A stretch of 64,000 nucleotides of DNA from contig JBATSB010000111.1 of assembly GCA_049293015.1 (NCBI GenBank), forward strand, positions 1-64,000. Reading direction: 5' to 3'. Source of the DNA: UBA2330 sp049293015 (GTDB taxonomy: Bacteria; Bacteroidota; Ignavibacteria; Tepidaquicellales; Tepidaquicellaceae). Position numbers and translations under genes: made by a program. Positions within the stretch are counted from its first letter, which is position 1. Each line of letters begins with the position of its first letter. A model generated the notes under the pieces. It was not told the DNA's origin. It searched no databases and saw only the letters and a program-made list of their open reading frames with translations. This document shows, in pieces, positions 7,839 to 17,089 of this stretch.

Positions 7839-9344
7839 TTGTTTAAAAAAATATTGATCGCCAACAGAGGCGAGATAGCCGTCAGGATAATTTCCACGGC
7901 TAAGGAAATGGGAATAAAGACAGTTGCAGTCTATTCCGATTTTGACAGATACTCACTTTTCACAAAACTTGCAGACGAAGCGTTTCATCTTGGTGAATCC
8001 CCTTCCTCAAAAAGTTATCTCTTAGCTGATAAGATCATCGACATTGCAAAAAAAACCGGCGCGGAAGCTATACATCCGGGTTATGGATTTCTTTCTGAAA
8101 GAGGATTCTTTGCAAAGATGTGTAAGGACAACGGAATTAAATTCATCGGTCCGTCTGCCGAATCGATCGATCTCCTCGGAAGTAAAACTGATGCTAAAGG
8201 TCTGGCATTAAAAAATGATGTACCTGTCGTACCCGGTACAGACAAGCCTTTGCAGGACATGAGTAAAATAAAATCCATCGCATCGGAGATCGGATATCCA
8301 GTTTTGATAAAAGCATCTGCAGGCGGCGGCGGTAAAGGAATGCGTGTCGTGAATGAAGAAGCTGATATCGAAAGTTCACTGCGAATGGCGCAGAGTGAAG
8401 CGCTTTCTTCATTTGGAGATGACAGCGTTTTTATCGAAAAGTATATTGCAGATCCGAGACATATTGAATTTCAGATACTCGCTGATGAATATGGTAATGT
8501 CATTCATCTTGGTGAAAGGGAATGCTCCATGCAGAGACGTCATCAGAAAATAATCGAAGAGACTCCGTCAGTGATAATGGACGAAAAGCTTCGTCATGAA
8601 ATGGGTGAATGTGCAAAGAGAATTGTAAAAGCTGCGGGATATTCAAACGCAGGGACAGTGGAATTTATTGTTGATGATAAAAACAATTACTACTTCCTCG
8701 AGGTAAATACACGTCTTCAGGTAGAGCATCCGATCACGGAGATCCGCACGGGGCTTGACCTTGTGAGGGAGCAGCTTAAAGTTGCTTTCGGAGAAAAGCT
8801 TTCATATAAACAGGAAGACATAAAATTCACGGGACATACGATCGAATGCAGAATATGTGCTGAAGATTCTTATAATAATTTCATGCCTTCTACAGGTAAG
8901 ATCACTTACATGAAAAAATTTCTGGGAAGCGGCATGAGAGAAGATACAGGCATTGAGCAAGATGATGAGATATCAATCTATTATGACCCGATGGTTTCAA
9001 AACTGATCTCTTACGGAGCTGACAGGGAAATTGCAATTGACAAAATGAAAAGAGCTTTAAAAGAATATAAAATAGTCGGCATAAAAACCAACATTGGATT
9101 TTTACTAAGTCTGTTAGAATGTAAAGAATTCATAGAAGGCAATTATCATACACAGTTCATTGAAAAGGAATTTCAAAAAAGAATTAACGGAAAAGAAAAT
9201 ACAGATGATGAGATCAACACAGCCGTCTGTCTGGCGTCAGTATTATTAAAAGAAAAAAAGAGTTTGGTAAACGGAAAATTTAAGATCAGCAGTAACGGAG
9301 TTTCAAGTAACTGGATCAATAAAAGGCAGGATACATACAGATGA
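7839..9344 (+). CDS. accC: Biotin carboxylase subunit of an acyl-CoA carboxylase
   Basis: 501 residues. It uses ATP and bicarbonate to carboxylate biotin. It starts MFKKILIANRGEIAVRI from a TTG codon; there is no ATG nearby and the motif begins at residue 7, so TTG is well supported. The ATP-grasp glycine loop AGGGGKGMRV is at 161-170, EFQILAD and the HLGERECSMQRRHQK stretch follow, and catalytic EVNTRLQVEH is at 288-297. The biotin carboxylase C domain is complete. It overlaps the biotin-carrier gene by 4 nt. Together the pair resembles a propionyl- or methylcrotonyl-type alpha chain split into two genes. No carboxyltransferase gene is in the window, so the acyl-CoA substrate is unknown. Confidence 0.93.
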   Translation: MFKKILIANRGEIAVRIISTAKEMGIKTVAVYSDFDRYSLFTKLADEAFHLGESPSSKSYLLADKIIDIAKKTGAEAIHPGYGFLSERGFFAKMCKDNGIKFIGPSAESIDLLGSKTDAKGLALKNDVPVVPGTDKPLQDMSKIKSIASEIGYPVLIKASAGGGGKGMRVVNEEADIESSLRMAQSEALSSFGDDSVFIEKYIADPRHIEFQILADEYGNVIHLGERECSMQRRHQKIIEETPSVIMDEKLRHEMGECAKRIVKAAGYSNAGTVEFIVDDKNNYYFLEVNTRLQVEHPITEIRTGLDLVREQLKVAFGEKLSYKQEDIKFTGHTIECRICAEDSYNNFMPSTGKITYMKKFLGSGMREDTGIEQDDEISIYYDPMVSKLISYGADREIAIDKMKRALKEYKIVGIKTNIGFLLSLLECKEFIEGNYHTQFIEKEFQKRINGKENTDDEINTAVCLASVLLKEKKSLVNGKFKISSNGVSSNWINKRQDTYR

Positions 9345-9877
9345 AAAAATTTCAGATAAGTTTTGCGGTTCCTGAAAATACAGATGAAAAAGGAGTCAGT
9401 CATTCTAATCAGGAAGTAACTTTACTTTCCGACAACACTGCAATCGTTAATGGAAATGAGATCGAATTTGACAGTAAATGGCTGAATCCAAACGTACTGA
9501 TTCTGAGGATGAACAATAAAAATTATTATATAACTGCAGAAGAAAATTCGGATGAAAATTTCACAGAAATAAACATCGATTCTTTGATTCACAGAGTAAC
9601 GTGTAAAAGTGAATTTGATCTTTTGAAGGAACAGTTTGCAGGTAATAAATCAGGTGATAAGGCCAAAGCAGATATAATATCTCCAATGCCCGGCATAATA
9701 AAAAAGCTGAACGTAACCGAAGGTCAGGAAGTAAAAAAAGGAGATGTAATTTTAGTACTTGAAGCGATGAAGATGGAAAATGAAATTAAAGCAAAAAAAG
9801 ATTCAATAATAAAAAAGATTTGCGTGGAAGAGATGAGTTCAGTTGAGAAGAATGAATTGTTAATTGTGCTGGAATAA
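9341..9877 (+). CDS. Biotin carboxyl carrier subunit (split alpha chain of acyl-CoA carboxylase)
   Basis: 178 residues. The C-terminal ~70 are a biotinyl domain: SPMPGIIKKLNVTEGQEV, then LVLEAMKMENEI with the biotin-accepting lysine at 144. The N-terminal ~100 residues are beta-rich and probably correspond to the linker (BT-like) region that joins the two domains in one-chain propionyl-CoA carboxylase alpha subunits. ATG overlaps the upstream stop (ATGA), which ties its synthesis to the carboxylase. The gene ends the two-gene unit, and no carboxyltransferase follows. Confidence 0.9.
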   Translation: MKKFQISFAVPENTDEKGVSHSNQEVTLLSDNTAIVNGNEIEFDSKWLNPNVLILRMNNKNYYITAEENSDENFTEINIDSLIHRVTCKSEFDLLKEQFAGNKSGDKAKADIISPMPGIIKKLNVTEGQEVKKGDVILVLEAMKMENEIKAKKDSIIKKICVEEMSSVEKNELLIVLE

Positions 9878-9952
9878 TTTAAGACAATGTCACACTACGG
9901 TTTCTAACTAAGATCTTATATTTAATTAAACTAACGTAGAAATAAATATTTA

Positions 9953-10951
9953 ATGGGATTATTCCTGGCATTTGTTTCACTAATAGCTGCTGTCGTACCG
10001 ATGTTTATTTATCTGCTTATTATCTGGTATCTTGACAGATATGAGAGAGAGCCGTTTTGGTTTGTACTGCTGAATTTTTTCTGGGGTGCGACGGGTGCTA
10101 TTTTACTCGGTATCATAGGAAGTCTGATATTTCAGATTCCGCTGAATGAATTGATTAGAGCTGTATCCGATGATAACCCAAGCGAGCTTATGAATCTCTC
10201 TGGAGCAGTTATTACAGCGCCGCTTGTAGAGGAAACCACAAAAGGCATTTTTCTACTCATCATTTCATTCAGTAAAAGATTTGACGGCGGTGTGGACGGA
10301 GCTGTTCTTGGCGGAGCTATCGGACTTGGTTTCGGAATGTCGGAAAATTTTCTTTACTTTATGTCATACGGTACTACACCTGCATCATGGCTGATGCTTG
10401 TATTGATCAGGACATTATTTTCTGCTGTCATGCATTGTCTTTCAACGGCTACTTTAGGGGCTTTCCTCGGATATGCAAAATTCAAACCCATGATCCTAAA
10501 ATTCATATTAGTGCCGATGGGATTTTTTCTCGCAGTATTTTTACACTTCAGTTGGAATCTTTCCGTAAGTTTTGAGGATACTACAATATTCGGATTTCTT
10601 TTTCTTATACTATATTTATTTGTTACTTTTTCCATCTTTCAGATATCTGTTTATTTTGAAGGTAAGACAATTCTTAAAGAGCTACAGGATGAAGTCAGTC
10701 TGGGCTTTATTCCGCCTGATCACATTCATCATCTTCCTTATGTTATGCGGCGGTTTAAATACGGATGGTGTCCTGTAGGTGTAGATCAGAAGAATTACGT
10801 AAAGACTGCTACCACTCTCGCCCTCAGAAAATATCAGCATAAGAATGTAAGTGGTATGAGAAAACAGAATTATCAGAGGGACATAGATAATCTCAGATAT
10901 AAGATTCAGATGATGTTTTATAATGCTAATATTCAGAATTATAACATTTAA
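9953..10951 (+). CDS. PrsW-family intramembrane metalloprotease-like protein
   Basis: 332 residues, polytopic, with about eight membrane segments in 1-230 and a soluble C-terminal ~100. The family signature is intact: EETTK at 93-97, ENFLYF at 131-136, H161 (VMHCLSTATLG) and H198 (FLHFSWN). PrsW of Bacillus cleaves an anti-sigma factor in the membrane, and relatives belong to the CAAX-protease/Abi superfamily. No anti-sigma or sigma gene is adjacent, so the substrate is unknown. The C-terminal soluble tail (DHIHHLPYVMRRF...) is typical of the longer family members. Confidence 0.87.
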   Translation: MGLFLAFVSLIAAVVPMFIYLLIIWYLDRYEREPFWFVLLNFFWGATGAILLGIIGSLIFQIPLNELIRAVSDDNPSELMNLSGAVITAPLVEETTKGIFLLIISFSKRFDGGVDGAVLGGAIGLGFGMSENFLYFMSYGTTPASWLMLVLIRTLFSAVMHCLSTATLGAFLGYAKFKPMILKFILVPMGFFLAVFLHFSWNLSVSFEDTTIFGFLFLILYLFVTFSIFQISVYFEGKTILKELQDEVSLGFIPPDHIHHLPYVMRRFKYGWCPVGVDQKNYVKTATTLALRKYQHKNVSGMRKQNYQRDIDNLRYKIQMMFYNANIQNYNI

Positions 10952-11084
10952 GAATTAAATTAATAAATACTTTTTTCTGTACTACAAAAATCCGATTTCA
11001 TTTTATTTTAATTATACCGGAAAAGATCATATTTAAAATTCATGAAAATAAATATTTCATTATCAATTATCCCTTTTAATAAAT

Positions 11085-12401
11085 ATGGGGATAATAAATG
11101 AAATCAGACAAAAGCAATTTTCAAAAAATGTATCTATACTTGCATCAGGGACAATAATAGTTCAGATCATTTCTTTTTTACTTTCACCTGTATTATCACG
11201 GCTTTACACACCTGAAGATTACGGACTATTTGCTGTATTCACGTCCATAATAAGTATCTTAACTGTTATTTGTTGTCTGCGGTATGAACTTGCAATCGTC
11301 ATTCCTAAATCTGATGCTGAAGCAATATCTATTCTCAGACTTTGCATTTATTTAATTTCCATTCTCTCATTTATATTATTAATAATAGTATTAATTTTCA
11401 AAGGATATATAGCAGAATTACTTGATAATGCAAAAATTGAAAACTGGCTTTTTTTAATTGCACCTGTATTATTTTTGACAGGATCTGTTCAGACACTTAC
11501 TTACTGGTTCAACAGAAAAAAGGAGTACAAAATAATTTCAGGGTCCAGAGTTTATCAGTCTTCTGTAAATTCATCATCGTCATTAATTCTTGGATTACTA
11601 AAATTTAATTCATTTGGATTAATAATCAGTTCTGCAGTTTCACAGCTTTTACCTGCAGTTTTTCTTTACAAAAAATCAGGTGTAAAAATTTTTAATGCAG
11701 ATAAAAGTGAATCACTAATTCCAAAGCTAAGGTCAACTTCTATAAAGTATAAGGAATTTCCTCTATTCAATTTACCAAGTGCTTTTTTTGATACTCTTTC
11801 AGTTAACTCACTTATTTTTATTCTGACATATTTATTTTCAGAATCTGTCACCGGATCTTATTCATTTGCTTTAAGAATATTATCCATACCCGGAATTGTG
11901 ATCGGCGCATCCATTGGTCAGGTCTTTTATCAGAAGATCTCCGAGGCTTTTTACAATAAGCAAAAAATTACGGAGCTTATTTTCAAATCATGGAAAGTAC
12001 TTTTCTTGCTCAGCATTATACCTGTTTTATTAATGTTTATTTTTGGAGAGGATATTTTCAGATTTGTGTTTGGGACAAAATGGACTGAAGCCGGACTCAT
12101 TGCAAAATATCTCAGCATACTTACAATGTTCACATTTATCAGTTCTCCAACGAGCAGTGCTATGATAATTCTAAAGAAGCAAAAGGAAGCGATGATCCTC
12201 AATATCTTTGCTTTTATTTACAGACCTCTTTCAATAATAGCTGGATATTATCTGGGAAATTTTATTTATGGAATTACTTTGTATGTTATCTTTGAAATAA
12301 TTCAGATCGTTACATATAACTATATTATGATCAACGCTTCAAAAAAGGCAGACCTTGAATTTTCAACTGAAAAAATAAATGGTAACGACAATATTAATTA
12401 A
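11085..12401 (+). CDS. Polysaccharide flippase (Wzx/oligosaccharide translocase type)
   Basis: 438 residues with ~12 membrane helices and the typical N-terminus: an amphipathic helix, then ILASGTIIVQIISFLLSPVLSRLYTPEDYGLFA. It is of the MOP/polysaccharide_synt family, which flips lipid-linked sugar repeats across the inner membrane. It opens a same-strand run with three glycosyltransferases and AsnB (gap to the next gene 9 bp), which fits a capsule, exopolysaccharide or O-antigen locus. No polymerase (Wzy) or Wzz is visible in the window. Confidence 0.88.
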   Translation: MGIINEIRQKQFSKNVSILASGTIIVQIISFLLSPVLSRLYTPEDYGLFAVFTSIISILTVICCLRYELAIVIPKSDAEAISILRLCIYLISILSFILLIIVLIFKGYIAELLDNAKIENWLFLIAPVLFLTGSVQTLTYWFNRKKEYKIISGSRVYQSSVNSSSSLILGLLKFNSFGLIISSAVSQLLPAVFLYKKSGVKIFNADKSESLIPKLRSTSIKYKEFPLFNLPSAFFDTLSVNSLIFILTYLFSESVTGSYSFALRILSIPGIVIGASIGQVFYQKISEAFYNKQKITELIFKSWKVLFLLSIIPVLLMFIFGEDIFRFVFGTKWTEAGLIAKYLSILTMFTFISSPTSSAMIILKKQKEAMILNIFAFIYRPLSIIAGYYLGNFIYGITLYVIFEIIQIVTYNYIMINASKKADLEFSTEKINGNDNIN

Positions 12402-12410
12402 TCTGCGGCA

Positions 12411-13607
12411 ATGAATATTTTTATAATTCCTTCATGGTATCCTGACAGTGAAAATCCGCTGGACGGAATTTTTATAAAGGAGCAGACTGAAGCTCTTGCG
12501 GAATTTCATGATGAGGTAAATTTTATTGTGTCGGTATGTAACAATAGTTATCTGAGTATTTCCAGACCTGATATGTATTTTAAAACTCTGAATAAATTCA
12601 GATCATCTGAGAAAAGTAAAGTAAGTATCAGAAAAAATCTTATTGAACTTTATGATTCAGCACTGACCTGGTCTCCAAAGCTTGGAGGTGAAGTAAATAA
12701 TATTGTAAAAGCTCATGAATCAAATTTTCAGAAAGCGAAATCTGAATTTGGAAAGATAGATTTAATTCACGCACATGTTTCATTCCCCGGAGGATTTGCT
12801 GCAATGGAATTGAATAAAAAATTTGATATTCCATTTGTGATTACTGAACATATGGGTCCGTTTCCTTTTGAGAAATTTTTAGAGAATGGAAATTTATCTT
12901 CTAAAATTTCTGAACCGCTTCTCAATGCCGACAAAGTAATAGCAGTTAGCAGTTCTTTGGCAAAAGAAATTGAATTTTATAAAATTCCCTCACCTGTAAT
13001 AATCCCAAATCTTGTTAATGAAGATATCTTTACTACTTCAAATACTGAAAAGAAAACAGGTGAACATAGGACTAAATTTTTGACAGTTAGTTCTTTTACT
13101 GATCTGAAAGGAATTAAAGAATTATTGAAAGGTATTTTGAAAGCAGTTCAGCATTCGCGTAATTTTGAAATTACAATAGCCGGCAGCGGTCCATTAGAAA
13201 GTTATATAGAAAATTTTATTGAAGAAAATCATCTTGGTGAAATCATTACACTTGTCATCAATCCTGAAAGAAAAGATGTTGTCGGACTTTTCAGGGAAAG
13301 TGATGCGTTCATTCTTCCCAGTAGACATGAATCATTCGGCATAGTTTATCTGGAAGCAATGTCATGCGGCATTCCTGTTATTGCAACTGATTGCGGCGGA
13401 CCATCAGATTTCATCAGAAGCTTTAACGGCATATTGATCCCTGTAAATGATGCTGATAAAATATCAGAAGCGCTGATTTATATTTCAGATAATATTTTAA
13501 ATTACTCAAAAGATGTGATCAGAAAATTTGCAGTTGATAATTATTCCCGCAAAGCTGTAACTGATAAAATTATATCTTTATATAAAGAGGTTTTAAAAAT
13601 ATATTGA
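12411..13607 (+). CDS. GT4-family glycosyltransferase
   Basis: 398 residues, GT-B fold. The N-terminal half has MNIFIIPSWYPDSENPLDGIF and IDLIHAHVSFPGGFAAM. The C-terminal nucleotide-sugar domain has FLTVSSFTDLKGIKEL, the IAGSGPLESYI strand and the E-x7-E motif in SRHESFGIVYLEAMSCGIPVIATDCGG. It probably adds a sugar to the lipid-linked glycan on the cytosolic face. It lies 9 bp after the flippase. Donor and acceptor cannot be read from sequence. Confidence 0.9.
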   Translation: MNIFIIPSWYPDSENPLDGIFIKEQTEALAEFHDEVNFIVSVCNNSYLSISRPDMYFKTLNKFRSSEKSKVSIRKNLIELYDSALTWSPKLGGEVNNIVKAHESNFQKAKSEFGKIDLIHAHVSFPGGFAAMELNKKFDIPFVITEHMGPFPFEKFLENGNLSSKISEPLLNADKVIAVSSSLAKEIEFYKIPSPVIIPNLVNEDIFTTSNTEKKTGEHRTKFLTVSSFTDLKGIKELLKGILKAVQHSRNFEITIAGSGPLESYIENFIEENHLGEIITLVINPERKDVVGLFRESDAFILPSRHESFGIVYLEAMSCGIPVIATDCGGPSDFIRSFNGILIPVNDADKISEALIYISDNILNYSKDVIRKFAVDNYSRKAVTDKIISLYKEVLKIY

Positions 13608-13740
13608 TCATACATTATTTAATGAAATTATTCTATTACAACCTAAATTAATCGCAAAATGGTAAGAAATTTTTTCCTCGATTTTTTTAGAAACAAAGTC
13701 TAAAATTCAATAAGCACTTTTCAGAATAATTCATAAGTAA

Positions 13741-13896
13741 TTCCCCCTTAAAAAAGGGGGAGCGAAGGGGGTTGTTGCCGAAAGAAAAAGCAAACAATAA
13801 ATTTAAAAAATTCAACACAGTAAACAGTGGAGTTAATTTAAACTCAACTTTACAAACCCCTCCCAGCCTCCCCTTTGGACAAAGGGGAGGAGCAAG
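13741..13896. repeat. Two C-rich hairpin repeats in the gap before the second glycosyltransferase
   Basis: The 367-bp gap 13608-13974 holds a CCCCCTTAAAAAAGGGGG hairpin at 13743-13760 (element to ~13776) and a longer copy at 13853-13896. The latter shares 25 identical bases (13853-13877) with 7483-7507. Nothing else is seen in the gap, which splits the polysaccharide block. Confidence 0.8.
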
Positions 13897-13974
13897 AGCA
13901 AGTATAATAAAGCTTTTGGTTTTGGCTATGCCAGTGTATGATTTATAAATTACTAATAAAACTCAAATTTCTTT

Positions 13975-15123
13975 TTGACAAACTCAGCAGTTAAAAAAAA
14001 AATACTTGTTATTTCACTGACCGATCAGGACAGCGATCCGAGAATATTGAGACAGATCAGATTTCTGAATGACTCTTATGACATTTACTGTTGCGGATTA
14101 TCAAACAGCATTATCAATTCAGAAAAATTCTACAAAGCTGATCTCACTAAAAATTCCATTTTTATAAAGATTGTAATAGGTACACTTAAACTACTCAGAT
14201 TATTTTCAATTGCAGAGAAATTTTTCTTTGGCGTAAAATTGAAAATACATAACTATGAAAGTTCTCCGGTGTTTGATCTGATAATTGCAAATGATCTTGA
14301 TACTGTACCTGTTGCCTTTAATTTTTTCAAAGGAAAAAAAGTTATGTCGGACCTGCATGAATTCACGCAGTCAGAATTTGAAGACAGATTTTATTTCAAA
14401 TACATTCATAAAGATTATGTGATCTATGAATGCAATAAATATTTTCCAAAGTTAAATGCTGTTACCACTGTCTGCAACAGTATTGCAGCCGAATATAAAA
14501 AACAGTATTCCGTAGATCCTTTTGTAATTACAAATGCTGCTGAATATGAAAAGCTGAATCCGGGTACTGTAAAAGAAAAGATAAGGATAATTCATCACGG
14601 AGCTGCAATTCGATCAAGAAAGATCGAACTAATGATAGAAACAGCTTCGCTGCTTGACGAAAGATTTACTCTGGATCTCATGCTGATGCCCAATGAACCG
14701 GATTATTATTCTTATCTTAAGGAAATGATTTCGGGAATGGACAGGGTAAAGATGATCGAGCCGGTCGACTACAAAGATATTATTAGCTATTGCAACTCTT
14801 ATGATATCGGAATGTTCATTCTACCGCCGGTTAATCTGAATTATAAATATGCTCTTCCAAATAAATTTTTTGAATTTGTAATGTCGAGACTTGCAGTCAT
14901 AACCGGTCCATCGATTGAAATGTCTTATTATATTAATAAGTATAAACTTGGAATTTCAACTGACTCTTTTAATCCGTCGCAAATTGCAGAAGAAATAAAT
15001 AAATTAAGTAATGAGCAGATTGAAAAATTTAAACTAAATTCGGATAAAAGTGCTTATGAACTTTCTGCTGAAACTAACAGAGATATACTTTTAAAACTTG
15101 TAAACAATTTAACAGAAAATTAA
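13975..15123 (+). CDS. Glycosyltransferase, GT-B fold (GT4-like)
   Basis: 382 residues from a TTG start (MTNSAVKKKILVISLTDQD); no ATG lies between it and the first conserved strand. The N-terminal domain has SDPRILRQIRFLN and DLIIANDLDTVPVAF; the C-terminal domain has IRIIHHGAAIRSRKIELMIE and the nucleotide-binding ALPNKFFEFVMSRLAVI segment. This resembles glycosyltransferases of exopolysaccharide loci. The stop is 3 bp before the asnB ATG, so they are co-transcribed. Confidence 0.82.
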   Translation: MTNSAVKKKILVISLTDQDSDPRILRQIRFLNDSYDIYCCGLSNSIINSEKFYKADLTKNSIFIKIVIGTLKLLRLFSIAEKFFFGVKLKIHNYESSPVFDLIIANDLDTVPVAFNFFKGKKVMSDLHEFTQSEFEDRFYFKYIHKDYVIYECNKYFPKLNAVTTVCNSIAAEYKKQYSVDPFVITNAAEYEKLNPGTVKEKIRIIHHGAAIRSRKIELMIETASLLDERFTLDLMLMPNEPDYYSYLKEMISGMDRVKMIEPVDYKDIISYCNSYDIGMFILPPVNLNYKYALPNKFFEFVMSRLAVITGPSIEMSYYINKYKLGISTDSFNPSQIAEEINKLSNEQIEKFKLNSDKSAYELSAETNRDILLKLVNNLTEN

Positions 15124-15126
15124 AAT

Positions 15127-17088
15127 ATGTGCGGAATTTGCGGTATAGTTACTTCTTCAGAAAATGTTGATTTCAATATTGTAAAAAGTATGAATGATAC
15201 GATTGCTCACAGAGGTCCTGATGATGAAGGGTATCTTGTTTATAATTCTGAATCGCGTGAAGTGCTTGATATCAAAAGAGATCTCGCCGGTTCAGAAAAA
15301 CTTTCTCAAAAAAATTATAATCTTCTGATCGGTCACAGACGTCTTTCTATTATTGATGTATCTGATCACGGACATCAGCCTTTTAAAGATCCATCCGGAA
15401 GATATTTTCTTATACTTAATGGTGAGATTTATAATTACATCGAGCTTAAAAAGATCTTAGTTGAAAAAGGTTATAAATTTACTTCCACTTCAGATACTGA
15501 AGTTTTACTTTATCTTTATCTCGAATACAAAGAGAAATGTCTTGAGATGTTGAATGGTATGTGGGCATTTGTAATTCTTGATACAGTTTCAAATACGCTT
15601 TTTGGCTCGCGTGACAGATTCGGTGTAAAACCTTTTTATTATTATCTGGATAATAAAAGTTTTATTTTTTCTTCTGAAATAAAGGGACTGATCAAAGCAC
15701 CGCAGATCAGCAGAGAGATAAATAAAGAAGCTGCTTTTGATTATCTTACCAATGGAAGATTATCTGATAATGTCTCTACACTTTTTAAGAATGTCATTGA
15801 ACTAGAACCTTCCTCTTACTTCAATCTTGATCTCGAAAATTTTAAATTTAATACCGGTACTTATTACAGCCTGAAATTTAACGCAAGCTGGGAAAAATTT
15901 GATAAATTGAAATCAGAAATTTATGTCAAAGAAATCAGAGAAAAGATTTTTAATGCTGTCAATCTCAGACTTCGTTCTGATGTAAAAGTAGGATCCTGTC
16001 TCAGCGGCGGAGTGGACAGTTCATCGATAGTCTGTGTAATAGATGAACTTCTTAAAAAAAATAAAATTTCACAGGTCGGTGATATTCAGAAAGTTTTCAC
16101 ATCATGTTATCCCGATTCTAGAATTGACGAAACAGGCTGGGCAGCGCTTGTTGCAGATTCTACTGCAAGTGAATGGTTTAAAACTTTTCCTACTTCTGCA
16201 GGACTTATGGAAGATCTTGAAAAATTAGTTTATGTTCAGGATGTTCCATTCGGATCGACAACTATTTATTCCCAGTATAAGGTAATGCAGCTTGCTTCTG
16301 AAAATGGAGTGAAAGTTTTGCTCGATGGTCAGGGCGGTGATGAACTTTTCACAGGTTACACATATTTTATGAGACCATTTTATAATGAGATGCTGAAGAA
16401 TTTTGAATTCTCATCGCTTGTAAATGAATATAAGAGTATTGAAAATTCACCGATAAGCAAAAGAGATGTTATCAGAGCACTTACAATGACCACTGCAAAA
16501 CTTGCTATGCCTGCATTTGTCAAAAGGAAATTGTTCAGTATGAAGGTCAGAGAAAATTATCTGTTGAATAAAAATTTTTACAAAGAATACGAACCAAGAC
16601 TTGATCTAGGAAAACTTATTGAGATCACAGATTTGAATCATGCGTTGCATGACCAGTTTACAAAGACAAGTTTAAAAGAGCTTCTGAAGTATGAAGACAG
16701 AAATTCTATGAACTTTTCCATAGAAGCCAGGACACCATTTGCGGATGACTCTGATCTTGTTGACTATGTTTTCAGTATTCCCTCTTCATACAAGATTCAT
16801 AACGGCTGGACAAAATATCTGCTGAGAGAATCTATGAAAGGAATAATTCCAGATGCGATCAGAAACAGAACGGATAAACTTGGATTTGCAACTCCTGAAT
16901 ATAACTGGCTGTCATCGATCAAAGACAATCTCAAAGATTATTTTACAGATGATCTGGATGAATACATGGAGACATCAAAGATCATTAGCAACTGGAACAG
17001 TATTTTTGATGGACAGTCAAAGACAGGATTTACAAACATCTGGCGGTTTATAAATTTTGCTGTCTGGAAAAAAGTTTACAATATGTAA
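15127..17088 (+). CDS. asnB: Asparagine synthase (glutamine-hydrolysing), polysaccharide-locus type
   Basis: 653 residues. The N-terminal class II glutaminase starts with MCGICGIV (nucleophile Cys2), and IAHRGPDDEG and LNGEIYNY are its glutamine-site motifs. The synthetase domain has the pyrophosphate loop SGGVDSSS at 293-300, then LLDGQGGDELFTGY and the SIEARTPFADDSDLVDY stretch. It makes asparagine or amidates a related carboxylate using glutamine. AsnB paralogues in glycan clusters are thought to amidate sugar acids. It sits between two glycosyltransferase genes (gaps 3 and 1 bp), which supports, but does not prove, such a role. Confidence 0.9.
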   Translation: MCGICGIVTSSENVDFNIVKSMNDTIAHRGPDDEGYLVYNSESREVLDIKRDLAGSEKLSQKNYNLLIGHRRLSIIDVSDHGHQPFKDPSGRYFLILNGEIYNYIELKKILVEKGYKFTSTSDTEVLLYLYLEYKEKCLEMLNGMWAFVILDTVSNTLFGSRDRFGVKPFYYYLDNKSFIFSSEIKGLIKAPQISREINKEAAFDYLTNGRLSDNVSTLFKNVIELEPSSYFNLDLENFKFNTGTYYSLKFNASWEKFDKLKSEIYVKEIREKIFNAVNLRLRSDVKVGSCLSGGVDSSSIVCVIDELLKKNKISQVGDIQKVFTSCYPDSRIDETGWAALVADSTASEWFKTFPTSAGLMEDLEKLVYVQDVPFGSTTIYSQYKVMQLASENGVKVLLDGQGGDELFTGYTYFMRPFYNEMLKNFEFSSLVNEYKSIENSPISKRDVIRALTMTTAKLAMPAFVKRKLFSMKVRENYLLNKNFYKEYEPRLDLGKLIEITDLNHALHDQFTKTSLKELLKYEDRNSMNFSIEARTPFADDSDLVDYVFSIPSSYKIHNGWTKYLLRESMKGIIPDAIRNRTDKLGFATPEYNWLSSIKDNLKDYFTDDLDEYMETSKIISNWNSIFDGQSKTGFTNIWRFINFAVWKKVYNM

Positions 17089-17089
17089 T

